A stretch of 64,000 nucleotides of DNA from Rutpela maculata (taxonomy: Eukaryota; Arthropoda; Insecta; Coleoptera; Cerambycidae), in contig OW386292.2 of assembly GCA_936432065.2 (NCBI GenBank), forward strand, positions 105,915,829-105,979,828, read 5' to 3'. Positions 45,713 through 57,110 of the stretch are shown here, in pieces (position 1 is the stretch's first letter; the number at the start of each line of letters is the position of its first letter). Below the pieces are notes generated by a model. That model was not told the origin of the DNA. It saw only the letters and a list, made by a program, of their open reading frames with translations, and did not search any database. Both the position numbers and the translations under genes were made by a program.

Positions 45713-47665
45713 ATGCCGCGAAAAGCAAGACGAGTGTTGGGTTTCCGAACGTATCGCAATTATAGTGATACAATACTGCAAAGTGCTTTAGAACTAGTCA
45801 ACAATAGAAACAGTTTAGAAGATTTGGAATTTCTGTATGAACATTGTCTAGCAAGAAACGAGGTTTATTTACCGGTAAGTATGGAGGACAAAAAGTATTG
45901 TCAAATGAGGAGGAGCAGCAACTCGTGAAAGGAATTAAAACGGCGGGTATCTGGGGCCTCTAACTATTTATGACATTAAAATAATTGTCAAACGTTACTT
46001 AGATAAAATGGGAGTCAGGGAAAAAAGATTTAATAATAATGTACCAGGTCGTAGATGGATCGAGAGGTTTTTACAGAAACACAAAGGTACCCTATCCCAA
46101 AGAAATGCTGAAAACATTAAACGGTCACGATCTGAAGTCTCGGAACAGATAATAAAGGAATATATTACCGAATTGAAAAAATCCCTTGAGGGGGTATCAT
46201 CAAGTCATATTATTAACTATGATGAGACAAACTTTACCGATGACCCTGGAAAAAAAAACGGGTAATAGTGAAACGAGGTGTAAAACATCCCGAACGCTGT
46301 GTTGATAGCAGTAAAGCATCGGTATCAGTAATGATGGCAAGAACTGCTAATGGAGTCATTCTTCCACCCTACATAGTCTACAAGAGTGAACATTTGTATG
46401 ACACGTGGACCAACTATGGACCAAGAGGAGCCCGGTATAATCGATCTAAAAGTGGTTGGTTCGATATAAGAATATTTGAAGATTGGTTCCAGTCAATTAT
46501 AGATCCTTTTGTTAAAAATTTGGATGATGGACCAAAGATTATAATTGGCGTCAATTTATCCAGTCATGTTTCTTTGTCTGTAGTAATCAAAGAATGTAAA
46601 AAATATAACATCAGGTTCCTCCTCCTGCCTCCCAATAGCACTCATTTGTGTCAGCCGGTGGATGTCTCTTTCCTCCGGGCCCCTCAAAATGTCATGGAGA
46701 AACCAACTTGATACATGGAAGATGAAGAATAGGGGATGTGTGCCAAAGGACCAGTTTCCTTCTTTGTTAAGCTCAACTTTAAATTCAATAAAAGATGTCA
46801 GTAAAAATTTGATAAACGGCTTCCGAGCATGTGGCATTCATCCCTGTGATTCCACACAAATTTTAAAGCGCTTGCCATCTTGGGCGAAGAACACCGCCGC
46901 CCAAGGAAGATGCTGAAAAAATGAAGTCTTCATTTGTAGAGCTTTTAGAAATCATGAGATATTCAGCCGACAAGGCGCAACGGGCTCAGCTTAAAAAACG
47001 CCTAAAAGTCCAACCTGGAAAGAGCATAACTGCAAAAGGTATTGAAGATGCAGAAAATGTGCAAATAACTGTTGATATCAGCAACGTGGAAAAAACAATA
47101 GTAGCAGTAATTAAAGACAACTCTGAAGAAAAAAGTAACTCCCAAGAAATTTCACATGATACTGAAATAGATGAGAACCAAGAGATAACTAAAGCACTGA
47201 AGGACGCTACTCACAAAAGGAATATAATAATTACCAACGAATTGGAGAAGAAAACAAGAAACAAAAAAAGAAAAATAGAACTTGTGCACAGTGACTCCGA
47301 TGAAAATGGTAGTATTGATTTTTCGGTCCACGATTCCTCTTCTGATTGTGAGACTTTGGATGACCTCTTGCAGCATGAAAGCAGTTAGATATCTTCTATA
47401 GAAGACTATAGAAGACTACTTAGTGGGCGATTTTCTTCTGGTTGAATTCAAATACCATAGCAAAGGAAATAAACTTGAGACGTCGAATATTTACGTTGGA
47501 AAAATAATTGAAATCATAGAAACTGATATAGACCCCCAGTATTACTGTAAATTTATGACAAAGTCTACTGGATCAAAAATATCGGACACATTTATCTTTC
47601 CAAGCGTTGACGACCTATCAATAATAGACAAGACCATGATAATAATGAAACTGAATCTCCCATAA
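45713..47665 (+). pseudogene. pogo-type transposase, second Asp replaced
   Basis: From MPRKARRVLGFRTYRNY (45713): psq-type HTH, then in other frames LSNEEEQQLVKGIKTAGIWG and the CENP-B-like domain PGRRWIERFLQKHKGTLSQR (46008-46265). The DDE domain follows: INYDETNFTDDPG (first Asp), then after a frameshift at an A9 run (about 46255) WTNYGPRGARYNRSKSGWFD, IIIGVNLSSHVS and LPPNSTHLCQPVDVSF (third Asp). The second catalytic Asp (normally GDN) is Val. Another frameshift near 46680 leads to KMSWRNQLDTWKMKNRGCVP, an acidic tail (46921-47388) and a last small segment (47423-47665). At least four breaks; inactive. Confidence 0.88.
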
Positions 47666-48022
47666 TATCAAGACACATTTAACACTGATAAAAATTACCA
47701 ATACTATCTAAAATAAAGTATTAGCATATATATTCTTTAGACCTAGGTATCATGTAATACTCTACTTACATACCAGCTATTTTTGTATGCTTTATTATAA
47801 CAGTTAAGATAAAACATGTTTAACACAAAAATATTGTTTTTTATTAAAATAATTGGAATAGAGCAATAAAGAAATATGCACTGGTATATTTTTTAATTCT
47901 GCGTGTTACAAGCCAGACTTGGCACTCTACGGCTTGAAATTTAAGATAAAATAAATTGTGTTACATGACGGGAGCACTAGTCATGTAATTTGCAACACCC
48001 ACTTTTTATTTTTATTTCTTTT

Positions 48023-48674
48023 ATTACTTCCACATCCAGTGGAAGTATAGTAACGACAAAAAAATTTTTAAAAATTTTTATTGTCCAAATAGGCTTAAAA
48101 TGTCATGAAACGTCGAGATTTTAAGTTTGAGCGAAAAAAAAAATTTCTGTCGGTCGGTCTGTCTGTCTGTAACTTTTTTTGTGCGCACGTTTACTCTGGA
48201 ACCGTTTAAGATATTGACTAGAAATTTGGTACACATATATACTTTAATGAGATCTGGAACTAGATTATATTTTCATCTTGTTCCGTCGAAGGGTTGGGGG
48301 GTAAATTGGGGTAAATAGGTAAATCAAGCTCGTGAGAGTCCATAAAATTGGTATTAATATATACAAGAGAAGTTTCAAAAAAATTTTTGGCATTAGCACC
48401 TCCCCACCTCATTATTAAAGGGGATGAAAAAAAATGTGATTTAGTGTGTGAACCAGAAACCTCAAAATATTTTTTACTTCATCCACCCCCGGTATCACCA
48501 CCCCCACCCCACTACCGATGTGGGGTATCGTTTTTTTGTTTTTTTGGGGTAGAGGATTTAAAATATTATATTATTAAAGTTCCATAAACAATTATTTCCA
48601 CATACAAAGTTTTTTCGATGTGAGTGATTTGGATAGAAAATATGGATGTGGAAGTAGTGATTCCTTGGGCAGCG
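48023..48674. repeat. Dispersed repeat DR1, copy 2
   Basis: Same ends and internal order as 12510-13183. It interrupts the 3' region of the pogo element, so DR1 moved after that element inserted. The flanking 'tttctttt' and 'gttttttttttt' do not give an obvious target duplication. Confidence 0.8.
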
Positions 48675-48835
48675 TTTTTTTTTTTAATGTTTAGATTAGT
48701 TTCACCTACATACAGAGAATCAAAGTATCCAATGCGACTAAGTATATTCGATTTTTAGGTTTTAGAGTTATCTAATAATTATTTCAATATTGCTGTTAAA
48801 AATTGAAGTGTTGCAATTTGGGCGCTTTTACGGTA

Positions 48836-49815
48836 TTTGAAAGAATTATAATTAGAATAATCTTTATTAGTTCACGTGTACAACAAAAAATACAATACCC
48901 AAAGGATGTAGAATGTGTCAATAATTTAAAGCTAACAGTGATGGTAAATAAAAGTAAAATAATATGTACATAGGTTAAAACACAAAACAGTTGTTAAAAT
49001 TAACAGAAATATAACGTTTTATAATATACTAAGATTGAACGCTATAAAATCTAAATTTTAGATTAAAAAAAAAAGAAAAAGGTGTATGTATGTATATTTT
49101 AAATAAAAGCCTTTCTTAAAAAAACATATTTTTATATACAATATTATAATAATATGTTAACTTAATATGTATGATTTAGAGATGTTCTTAACAGAAATAT
49201 AAAATAGTAAGAGGTGTTTTCTTTCTGTCGACAATCTTAGCTTACCTAAATTTAAGATTCTTATCTTAACTAACTTGCAAAAAGATCGATCAAAACGGAC
49301 TAGAAAATATAGGCGTGCGCGTTGTTAAGATTCAGGTATTTTGACCAATCACCGCCTTGAAATCAACTTAGACAAATTTCTAAAGTTTAGGAAGAAATTC
49401 GGTAGACTTGGTGTAGGTAAGAGGGGAGGTATTTAACTGAGCTAATCTAAGATAAAAAGATCAAATAGAACGTTCTACTAAGTTAGATTTCTTAAGTTTA
49501 GGTCTGTTCACTGGCAGAAAGAAAACACCTATTATCACTAATTATGTTGTAATATTGACAACTTAACATTTTCTGTCCCTATGCGAGTTTTCATAGAATT
49601 AGAAATGGTTTTACAGTATTTAAATATCAATGTTCTTATCGATAATTTCAAAATGTAAGATCTATGTTCTTTGCGTGAATTATCAACAGCTTCCCAAACT
49701 GGAAGTTTTTATTTAAAATTTTTATGTAAACTGTTTTCCAATCGTTTGAAAATTTTCATAGTTAAAAATTTTGAAATATTACAACTTATGAAATCCATTC
49801 AAATTTTGTTAAAAT
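48836..49815. other. No gene recognised
   Basis: AT-rich, unique-looking. An inverted pair 'aggtgttttctttctgtcga' (about 49210) and 'cagaaagaaaacacct' (about 49515) suggests a ~320-bp hairpin element with short arms; interior blocks 'gaatcttaacaacgcg'-like words partly mirror. Weak. Confidence 0.45.
49210..49532. mobile_element. Possible ~320-bp MITE with 17-bp terminal inverted repeats
   Basis: 'aggtgttttctttctg' at 49211 and 'cagaaagaaaacacct' at about 49516-49531 are perfect reverse complements. Inside, 'acttaggtctgtt'/'aacttgcaaaaaga' blocks are not strongly paired. Flanking bases 'taag' and 'atta' leave the target duplication unclear. No coding capacity. Confidence 0.55.
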
Positions 49816-49818
49816 TTG

Positions 49819-50286
49819 TTAGTAACTCTGTTGGGGTTTAAAGAGTGTTTTCATTATTTTCCAAATTATGTTTTTGTAGAAAATTAGTAATTCGTCATTA
49901 TTTTCAAAATCTTCGCTTCCTTTAAGGAATTCTTGACAAAGGGAACACTGAAATTTTTTATAACATTTCTTTATCAAATATCCTGCAAAATATGTAACTG
50001 CACAGTTTTCTAGATTGAATTGTTCAGAGGATAAATTGAAATTTGAGGAGACACTGGTTACATGACGAATCTGAATCGAGAAGTGATTCATAAGCATTTG
50101 CTTCATCTTCCTCTTACTACACAGCTTTGTACATTTTAATGTATGCAATTTATTTTCAACAAAAATTGAGTCATCATAATAATTATAAATAATATTTAGA
50201 AAAAGGCGCCAATATAGTCTAATGAATGAAAAAAGTTTGTTAAATAAACTGAACAATGACATTATTCGATGGTTAACAGTTTGCAA
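49819..50286 (-). pseudogene. P-element/THAP9-like transposase C terminus
   Basis: 155 codons. The recognisable part is ENCAVTYFAGYLIKKCYKKF followed by CSLCQEFL, matching the C-terminal 'tYvAGYv.kk...C..C' segment of P-element and THAP9-type transposases. Upstream (RMKQMLMNHFSIQIRHV) is unassigned. The catalytic domain and THAP finger are absent. Reads as the last exon or a truncated fragment. Confidence 0.55.
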
Positions 50287-50289
50287 CTG

Positions 50290-51300
50290 TAGTCAAGTAG
50301 TAAAATAGTAATTTTAATGGCACTTTATCCCAAGTATATAATATATATCCAATAAATTCTCTTCATTTTTATCAAAAACTTAGTGAATATGGTCATTTGC
50401 AGCAAATTATTATGAATTTTCCCAAAAAAATAATAGTCACTTGTCCTATTAATAAACATAAGAAATATAAATCACTGAGACCGAAACCACTTGACAAGAA
50501 CACTTCCAAAATGCATCCATCTACTATTCAATTTACTAAACTTGAATATTTTATATTATGCCAATAAACTATAATAAACCGATTATCCGATAACAATAAT
50601 TCTAGTTGGTGGGCGGCACATCAAAGGCTTCAAACAAGTAGAATTCTTATAGTAGCTAGAAATTTACTACACATTTTATTACGTTCAAGGACATATTTAC
50701 AACCGAGGCGCAAACTGTGTTGCCATAATTTTGATGAAAGGTTCTTGCTGTTCAATTCGAAATTAATAATGTGGTTACGTTTTAAAATAATAAATAGGTA
50801 CTTAATTATAAAATTTAAACAATATCCCTATATTAGCTGTACATGGCATAAATTATGCACACCTACATTTTCGAATTTACGTAACCAGATCCTAGCTGTA
50901 TTTTAGGTAATTAGGTAATATTTATAATTATAATTTCCAACATATATCTTATACTACAAAATTTTTTGTGCATATATCAACGGACATAATTCGTACAAAC
51001 ATTGAAACTTGCTAATAAAATAAGGTTGACGTTTTGTTCCTATCTTTAAGAGAAAGTTAAATAGTAAATTCTTACTTACATTTAATATTAATCGCGTTCA
51101 GTCCTATTTGCACTTAGTGTCCTTTCAAGCAAAACTTATAAAATAAAAGATAAAAATGGCACTTAGCGTCACTATGATTCCCCAAAGATGAGGAATCAGG
51201 TTAAAAACTACACACTCCGTATCGTTATTCAAATTCAACTAAATCTAAAACAAATTGTTCATTAAATGGAAAATCGAAACACAAAAATATTAACACAGAC
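50290..51300. other. No gene recognised
   Basis: AT-rich with scattered short ORFs. No repeat boundaries or coding homology seen. Confidence 0.4.
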
Positions 51301-51499
51301 ACCTATTGCAATATAGAATATTATTATCACCCAAAATGAATGGACGGAGAATGAAACTAAATGCGGATCTGTGTATTTTCAAGCAGAGCAATACTCTAGC
51401 TCAACGTCAAGGTAAGAGATTTCAACCAAGAATAATAATCATTTCGTTCCACCAATTAAATCGCTGGCATCCCTCGATCGTTATGCCATCTACATTTAG

Positions 51500-52095
51500 T
51501 GTTCTTTCACATCCAACGAAATCTCCATGAGATTGTACTACTAGGTAGTCTTTATACAATGGTCATACTGTACCCAGAATGGTGCTTCGGTAATCACTCC
51601 GTGACCGCAATAGGCACACTGGGACAATTCATCGTCATCTTCGGGATAAACAATTTTATCATTATCTCTAGATAATTTCAGTTCTTTTAGAAACCTACCA
51701 TCGAAATGAGTAGCTAACTGTGTTCTCTTTCTCTCTCATGTTTCTTGGGAATGTTGTTCATCCGGTGGGTCGATTCTGGTTAAACGCGATTTTCAAATCT
51801 CTAAATCGCTTTCTACCTTTAGAGATAAAACATCTGTTCTCAGTTTTCTAATGAACTGTGTACACTTCAAGTTTTTCTGTCAATGAAATGTGTTTTTCTT
51901 GAGTTGTCCAAAGTAATTCTCAACTACTGAATTACTAACGGGACCTCCAGTGTTTAACATTAGGCAACTCCACAGAGGACAAAACCCGAGATATTTATTT
52001 AAAATTATCTCAAAATACTTGATATTAAAATATTTATTAGTGGTTGATGGTTTGTGCTTTAATGCTGGTAATGGTTGACGGGTATAGACCAAAAG
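51500..52095 (-). pseudogene. Unknown insect transposon protein, C-terminal part
   Basis: 52092-51880 reads FCPLWSCLMLNTGGPVSNSV followed by VENYFGQLKKN. After stops it continues with FIRKLRTDVLSLKVE and, near 51700-51560, FDGRFLKELKLSRDND and CAYCGHGVITEAP. The 'PLWS...SN..VE..F..LK' pattern is familiar from large insect DNA transposons that also encode PHD and Ulp1-like modules, as found here at 36.9-37.7 kb, but I cannot name the superfamily. Confidence 0.4.
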
Positions 52096-52109
52096 GTGTT
52101 AGGAAAAAT

Positions 52110-52170
52110 TAAAAAGTCTTTTCCTAGTAGACGTTTCGTCAAAATTTATTGACGTCCTCAGGACTATTTA
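52110..52170 (-). ncRNA. Hammerhead-ribozyme-like motif of Penelope type
   Basis: On the minus strand: CCTGAGGACGTCAA, a short TAAATT loop, TTGACGAAACGTC. This contains CUGANGA, a stem II (GTCAA/TTGAC) and GAAA in the order of a type I hammerhead. Minimal hammerheads of this form sit in terminal repeats of Penelope-like elements. There is one extra C between CTGAGGA and the stem. No Penelope coding sequence is adjacent. Confidence 0.5.
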
Positions 52171-53090
52171 GGTGAGTTTTCCTTTGTGACATTAGATTTG
52201 AAAATAGAACACGTTGATATTAATCAACGTATGAGTAACCTAGTCTATGTCATAGACTTTTTAAATTCCAATTCAAAATATAATTTATACGAAAAAATGT
52301 TTGTATTTGTATATGATATTAATCTATTTTTTTAACACGCTTTTATTAGGTTCACCTGTATATATGTAATAAAATCTAAGGAACTGAATTTCAGCCACTT
52401 CTAATTGTTGTTTTCAATGAAGTTGGCCTCTGGAGTTGATTGATCTTCAGCCGGACAAACGGTCAAATATTGATGATTTTCATGAATGCTACCTCATCAT
52501 CTAAAATACTGTTCACTAGTTAAGTCAGTTCATCAGTATATAGCCTCTTAGGTTCAAGATTCAGATGTGGTTCAACACTCAGTTGCGGTCCAAAAGTTTG
52601 ATGTGGTCCAACACTTGGTTGCAGTTCAACATTTTCTGTAATAAAAAAAAAAAATGATTAACAGTAATTCTTGCAAAAATATTAATATTCAAACCTTCAT
52701 CTAGTTCATTATTAAAAAATAATGATTATTCCACATTTCTTGGATTATTCAAAGTTAATAATTCTTTGTTAAAATCTAAAAAGCAGTTAATGATATAATT
52801 TAGGAAGGCTCTTAGCGAAACGATTTTTACACAATCGTCAGATGAAATATTATTTTTCTGGGCGAATGTCACTACCTCAGTAGTTTTTTGCATCGAGAAT
52901 GTTCGATTTTGTATCACTTTTTTCAATGTATAATGTTCTTGTTCCTTCCCCTTATTCCATTCTTACTTGTTTGTGCTTATTGATCTCTGTACTACATAAC
53001 CATTCTACAAAAATTTGTTTTTATAATTTCTTCACATCAGGTGAGTTTCGGGTGTAATGTTCGTCTTTTGGGAAAGAACTTAGTAATACA
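52171..53090. other. No gene recognised
   Basis: AT-rich. Three tandem-like phrases around 'tggttcaacactcagttgcggtcc', 'tggtccaacacttggttgc' lie at about 52565-52625. A 66-codon minus-strand ORF (52926-52726) has no recognised domain. Confidence 0.4.
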
Positions 53091-53541
53091 CCAGAATAGA
53101 TCTACAGTATACTATTTGAGGAGCAAATTTTCAAAAGGGAATATCTCACATTTACCCAATTTTACACAAATTGAATTATAAAAATATGCAATGATGGCAT
53201 TATCTTAACTTGAAACTGAATATATTAAATGAAAGTGAGAATCTTGGCTGCCTGAAATATCTGTGTGGAAAATGCCGCAATTTCATAACACCTTTACAAT
53301 AGCAAAAAATAGGATGAATTTATTTCTTTTTGAATGCAAGCCCAGAATTTATTCCCTTTTGATGTATTAATGTAGGAGTTCGTTCCTTTTGATCAAAAGA
53401 ATAATGTAAAAAAAGTTCATATGGTAGAAAATTATCAGTATATTTGATTTAACATTTTTAAGAACACAAAAAATAATAATCAAAAATGGTTTTTATTTCC
53501 AATATAAAAACATTTTTCTACAAAGGAAAGAAATATAAAAA

Positions 53542-55528
53542 TCATATTAATAAGCCACAATCGTCTTCCGTGCAATCGCAAATGGCATTTTCGTCGTGTT
53601 CATTTTCGAAGTCATCGTTTTCATTTTCATTGACTTCGTTTTCATCCCTATTATTACACAGAACTTCTTGATACCACGCATATTCTTCGGCTTCTTTCCA
53701 ATCGACGTTATAAGCATCCATGAGAGGGATTAATGTTTTCAGTTTCTTCGCAGGTATTCTTTGTGTCGGCCGAATCCTCCTCAAGGTGAAACTGGTAATA
53801 TTCTGCCCATTTTTGAAAATAGTGGTGTAACTTTTTGACATATCATTATTTCGGTAGTAAAGCTCCATTTTAAATACAATAGTATTTTCATCTACCTTTC
53901 GCACTATTCTCTTTGTTTTTCTCTTTCTTGTCTCTCTGATTCTTTCGTTTCCTCCCTTTTCCATTTCATGATTTTCCACTTCTTTACCCTTTCGTAGAAA
54001 AACACTCTTCATGGGCAATATGCCATCTGTTTTCTTCATTTTGTTTAAAAGTTCCTTGATATCCCATAAATTCCAATCCTCTCCAAGTTTCCTTACTGTT
54101 GCATGGTTCTGGTACAGTTTGATGTAGTCATCTTTATGTATGATTGTACTGTGTTCACGCAGTTCCTTTTCGATTCTGCCAAACAGCCTATCTGCTGGAA
54201 GATAATAGTGTCCTCAAACAGGATACACTATCAGTATCTCCTCCAAATTTTGTGGGGCATGTTTTTCTAACCAATAGGCAAGAGTATGAATAACATGGCA
54301 ATTCTTGTTTTCTCCTCCACACCCGTCTGAAAAAAGCCTCAGAGTTTTACAATCTTCGGGAAATTCCCGATTTTTCGAAAAATCCAATAAGGCTGAACTG
54401 ACCTCAGCCGCCCCTCTTTTACCTTGGTCCTCAGTCCATGTGTAGATATATGATTTGGAATCTTCCAAATCGACAAATCCAATATTATAATAGGAAATTT
54501 GATGGAAATAGAATGCTTCCGAAATGGGCAATTTTGGAAGCGGTTGCACTTGTTGCATGTCAAAACATAACGACACGCTATTTGGTGGCGTTTCTTTTAT
54601 CATTTTAGAAAATTGTTTCGCCCTTAATTTGTGAACTCTATATTCAGTGATATAATTTTGTTTTTCATGAGAAGTTTTAGCTGATCTAATCGAATTTTTC
54701 AGACGACAACACAGGCTGCATACATCACTAGCAGGACTTCCAAAACCAATATTAAAAGAATTTTTAAAAATTTTTGAAAAAAATGAGTATTTTACTTGAT
54801 TCTTCTCTTCCGCCTGCTCATTATATTTCCTCCATAATTTTGAAATATTTAGGTCTGCTCGCAAGTACAATCTTCTTGATTTTTTTCGATTGTAGTGGCT
54901 CTCCGAGACAGGTAATGAATTAATAAATTTTTTCACCTCATTCCTCCGCTCTTCATTCTTTGCAGATTTTCTGTCACCACCGCGATTCTCTTTAATACCA
55001 GTGCCATTTACAATATTTCTAGCTGTATTCCAAAGTCGCTTGTTGGAGATATCGAAAACTACTCGAAAGAATTGTTTGCAAACTCTTCTGGATTTTCCGT
55101 CCACCCAAATTTTGTACTCTACTTGAAATTTATGCTGGGGTTTTCTGATTCCCTTACCAGAAGGGCGACGCCTTTTTGGAGTTTTGGTATTAAGCATATG
55201 TGAGATTTTAGTGTCTTGAGAGATTTTATTTTTGAAGAATTTACGACGTGCCACAACTGAATTCCTCGTTATTTTATCACAATCGTATACAGTGCCCCCA
55301 TGTTTGCATGGTCTTTTAAATTCCGTGAAACTAGGCATATGGCAAGCATATCTGTTTTTAAAAATAAGGAACAAAATTAGTATATATTAACATGCAATAA
55401 TTAAAAACTCAACCTAACCTTATTCTTTTATTTTCGTCACGTTTAGATAGATTTATTTGTCTTTTTCGTGTTCCCCGTCCTTCAGCATTCACTTCACCCA
55501 CAACAAGGTCTCCTTCACTAATTTCCAT
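53542..55528 (-). pseudogene. DUF7869-like putative DDE transposase, one stop
   Basis: Exon 1 55528-55419 (MEISEGDLVVGEVNAEGRGT...) ends AG|GTTAGG. A 67-bp intron (55418-55352) ends in AACAG, and exon 2 joins in frame as RYACHMPSF. Exon 2 is Lys/Arg-rich at first, has a Cys cluster (SDVCSLCCRLKN), then VSLCFDMQQVQPLP (putative first Asp), YTWTEDQGKRGAAE, LFSDGCGGENKN (second Asp) and, right after a TGA at 54214-54216, GHYYLPADRLFGRIEKEL (third acidic region). The same frame runs on to 53542, ending in an Asn/Glu/Asp-rich tail with CDCTEDDC. The only visible lesion is the TGA, at a position where relatives have Arg or Lys. Assignment to DUF7869-type proteins is from motif memory. Confidence 0.7.
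55352..55418 (-). other. 67-bp intron in DUF7869-like gene
   Basis: Minus-strand GTTAGG ... TTTTTAAAAACAG; removal joins AG|A to give an Arg codon and preserves frame. Short size and AT content fit insect introns. Confidence 0.65.
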
Positions 55529-55729
55529 AGTAATTGAATTGTTTAAACCACTTAGAATAACGGTAACAATGAGTATTATAACTGAATCACTGCACTTTAT
55601 TACACTGCATTAGTTTGTAATTCCCTTTTGATGATGAAAAATTTGTTCCCTTTTGAAAATCAAAATAAATCGGAGTTATTCCCCTTTGAAAACAAATTCA
55701 CTTTTCTCTATCTCACATACACGGGAGAT

Positions 55730-56345
55730 ATTTCTTTCTGACCGTCACATATGTTATACAGATAGAATTTAAGTCAGAGAACACTGTAGTTCAATAGCAC
55801 AGTTATAGTGAGTTATTATCTCTCCTTCTTCCCCTCTACTTTCTACTTCCAAAACTTATTGATAGCCTTGATAAACAGTCACTAAGTTTTGGGAAATAAG
55901 TTGTTAAAATAGACACGTCAGTACTAGAAATTTCTTTTGACCCCATCTGAAACATAAAGAAACAAAATATTTAAATGAAGGAATACCGAAATAAAATTAT
56001 TTTCCATAAGAACTATTACACAAAAACTTAACAATGCTTTTATTTCTCAGCTTAATGGTTTCGTTAAATATTCGAATTAAATGTGGCTCAGTAACTGACT
56101 TTATTCAAAAATTAAGTTAATTATTTTCTAGACTAGAAATTATAGCAGCAGTCAACTCACCTTCTCCTGCATCAGCTTTGATTCAGTTTCTTCCGGAAAT
56201 CTAGACTTAATCTCATTCATATAATAATAATAATAGTCTGAATTTTGAGAAATTATAAAAAATACTACAATGCGGTGTAAACAAACATCAACTTATAAGA
56301 AAGACGTGATTAGCTAAAATCTCTCATTGCTATTGATCGAAGAGA
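55730..56345. other. No gene recognised
   Basis: AT-rich with no coding similarity or repeat structure that I can support. Confidence 0.4.
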
Positions 56346-56346
56346 G

Positions 56347-57110
56347 AGTCGGACCAGTGGAGAAGAATACAAAATAGGTGACTACTCCCTAAGAACAACG
56401 AACAAACTGAAATACCTAGGAACATATCTGACGAACCAACTGAAAAGGAGAGAAACAGTAAAGGAGAGAATAAAAACAGCATACGGAGTTACAATGGTAA
56501 TTATACCGTTCATAGAGAAAAACAAACTATCATGGGGCCTGACCAAACGGCTGTACATAGCCATCATACTGCTAACGATGACATGACATATGGAACAAAA
56601 GCCAACAGAAGAAATTTGAGAAGAGCTGAAAGGAACATCATCCAACTACTCACAAAAACAACAGGACGAAAACAGCGACATAAAACATCAACACTATTAG
56701 AAGGGAAGACGATCACAAAAAGGTTAGAAATATTCGCAAAGTACTGGGGACATGTCCAAAGAATGGAGCCAACACATCTACTGAAGAAAGCGCTAACACT
56801 GAACAGTAACAAACTAAAAATAGGGAGAGAATGTTACACGTGGAAAACAACTATCGAGAGGATCATGAACAAACTAGGAAAGGACCAAACATTCTGGGAA
56901 ACAAAAGCGAGGGAAAAATGAATTCCACAAAGAAATTGCAGCGATATATACTCTACCAGAATCAGAAACGGAAGAATCATAAGACTGAAAAGAAGAAGAA
57001 GATTTGTAGAAGCAGAAATACAAAAAGAGGAGCACAAACAGCAGCAACACAACGCACAGTGAACCATTTCCAAGAACTAGGTGGACAAAACTCTTACAGT
57101 GTCTTAATCT
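56347..57110 (+). pseudogene. LINE reverse transcriptase C-terminal fragment
   Basis: From 56349: KLKYLGTYLTNQLKRRETVK (palm/thumb strand after the active site), RIKTAYGVTMVIIPFIEKNK and GLTKRLYIAIILLTMT. A tandem 5-bp duplication ATGACATGAC at about 56578 shifts the frame. The other frame then continues YGTKANRRNLRRAERNIIQL, LEIFAKYWGHVQRMEP and so on to 56921, followed by a third frame to about 57110. This is the 3' end of an endonuclease-RT LINE (Jockey/CR1-like tail 'W.GH..R'). A 45-bp piece of its end (57055-57100) recurs inverted at 61220-61262. Confidence 0.7.

Larger units (their letters stand above)
44744..48833 (+). mobile_element. pogo/Tigger-type DNA transposon
   Basis: Ends CTGTAAAAGCGCC (44744) and GGCGCTTTTACGG (to 48833) are inverted repeats of about 20 bp with few mismatches, flanked on both sides by TA (44742-44743 and 48834-48835), the target duplication of Tc1/mariner/pogo elements. 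Inside are a pogo-type transposase (45713-47665) on the plus strand, a minus-strand tail of another transposase (45230-45545), a TTA microsatellite at 45163-45187, and DR1 copy 2 (48023-48674) near the 3' end. The word 'taacttgcaac' recurs near both ends and just before the transposase. It is a full-length but dead copy enlarged by insertions. Confidence 0.85.
53100..55720 (-). mobile_element. Putative DNA transposon with DUF7869-like transposase
   Basis: The transposase gene (55528-53542) is bracketed by copies of a TTCCCTTTTGA word: at about 53131 (inverted), 53350 and 53386 on the left, and 55621, 55652 and 55680 on the right, some as 'ttcccctttga'. Repeated subterminal motifs are typical transposase-binding sites. 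I could not define exact TIRs or a target duplication. Confidence 0.5.

Noticed and set aside
53486..53671. Ser-rich plus-strand ORF
   Set aside because: Antisense of the acidic tail of the DUF7869-like protein.
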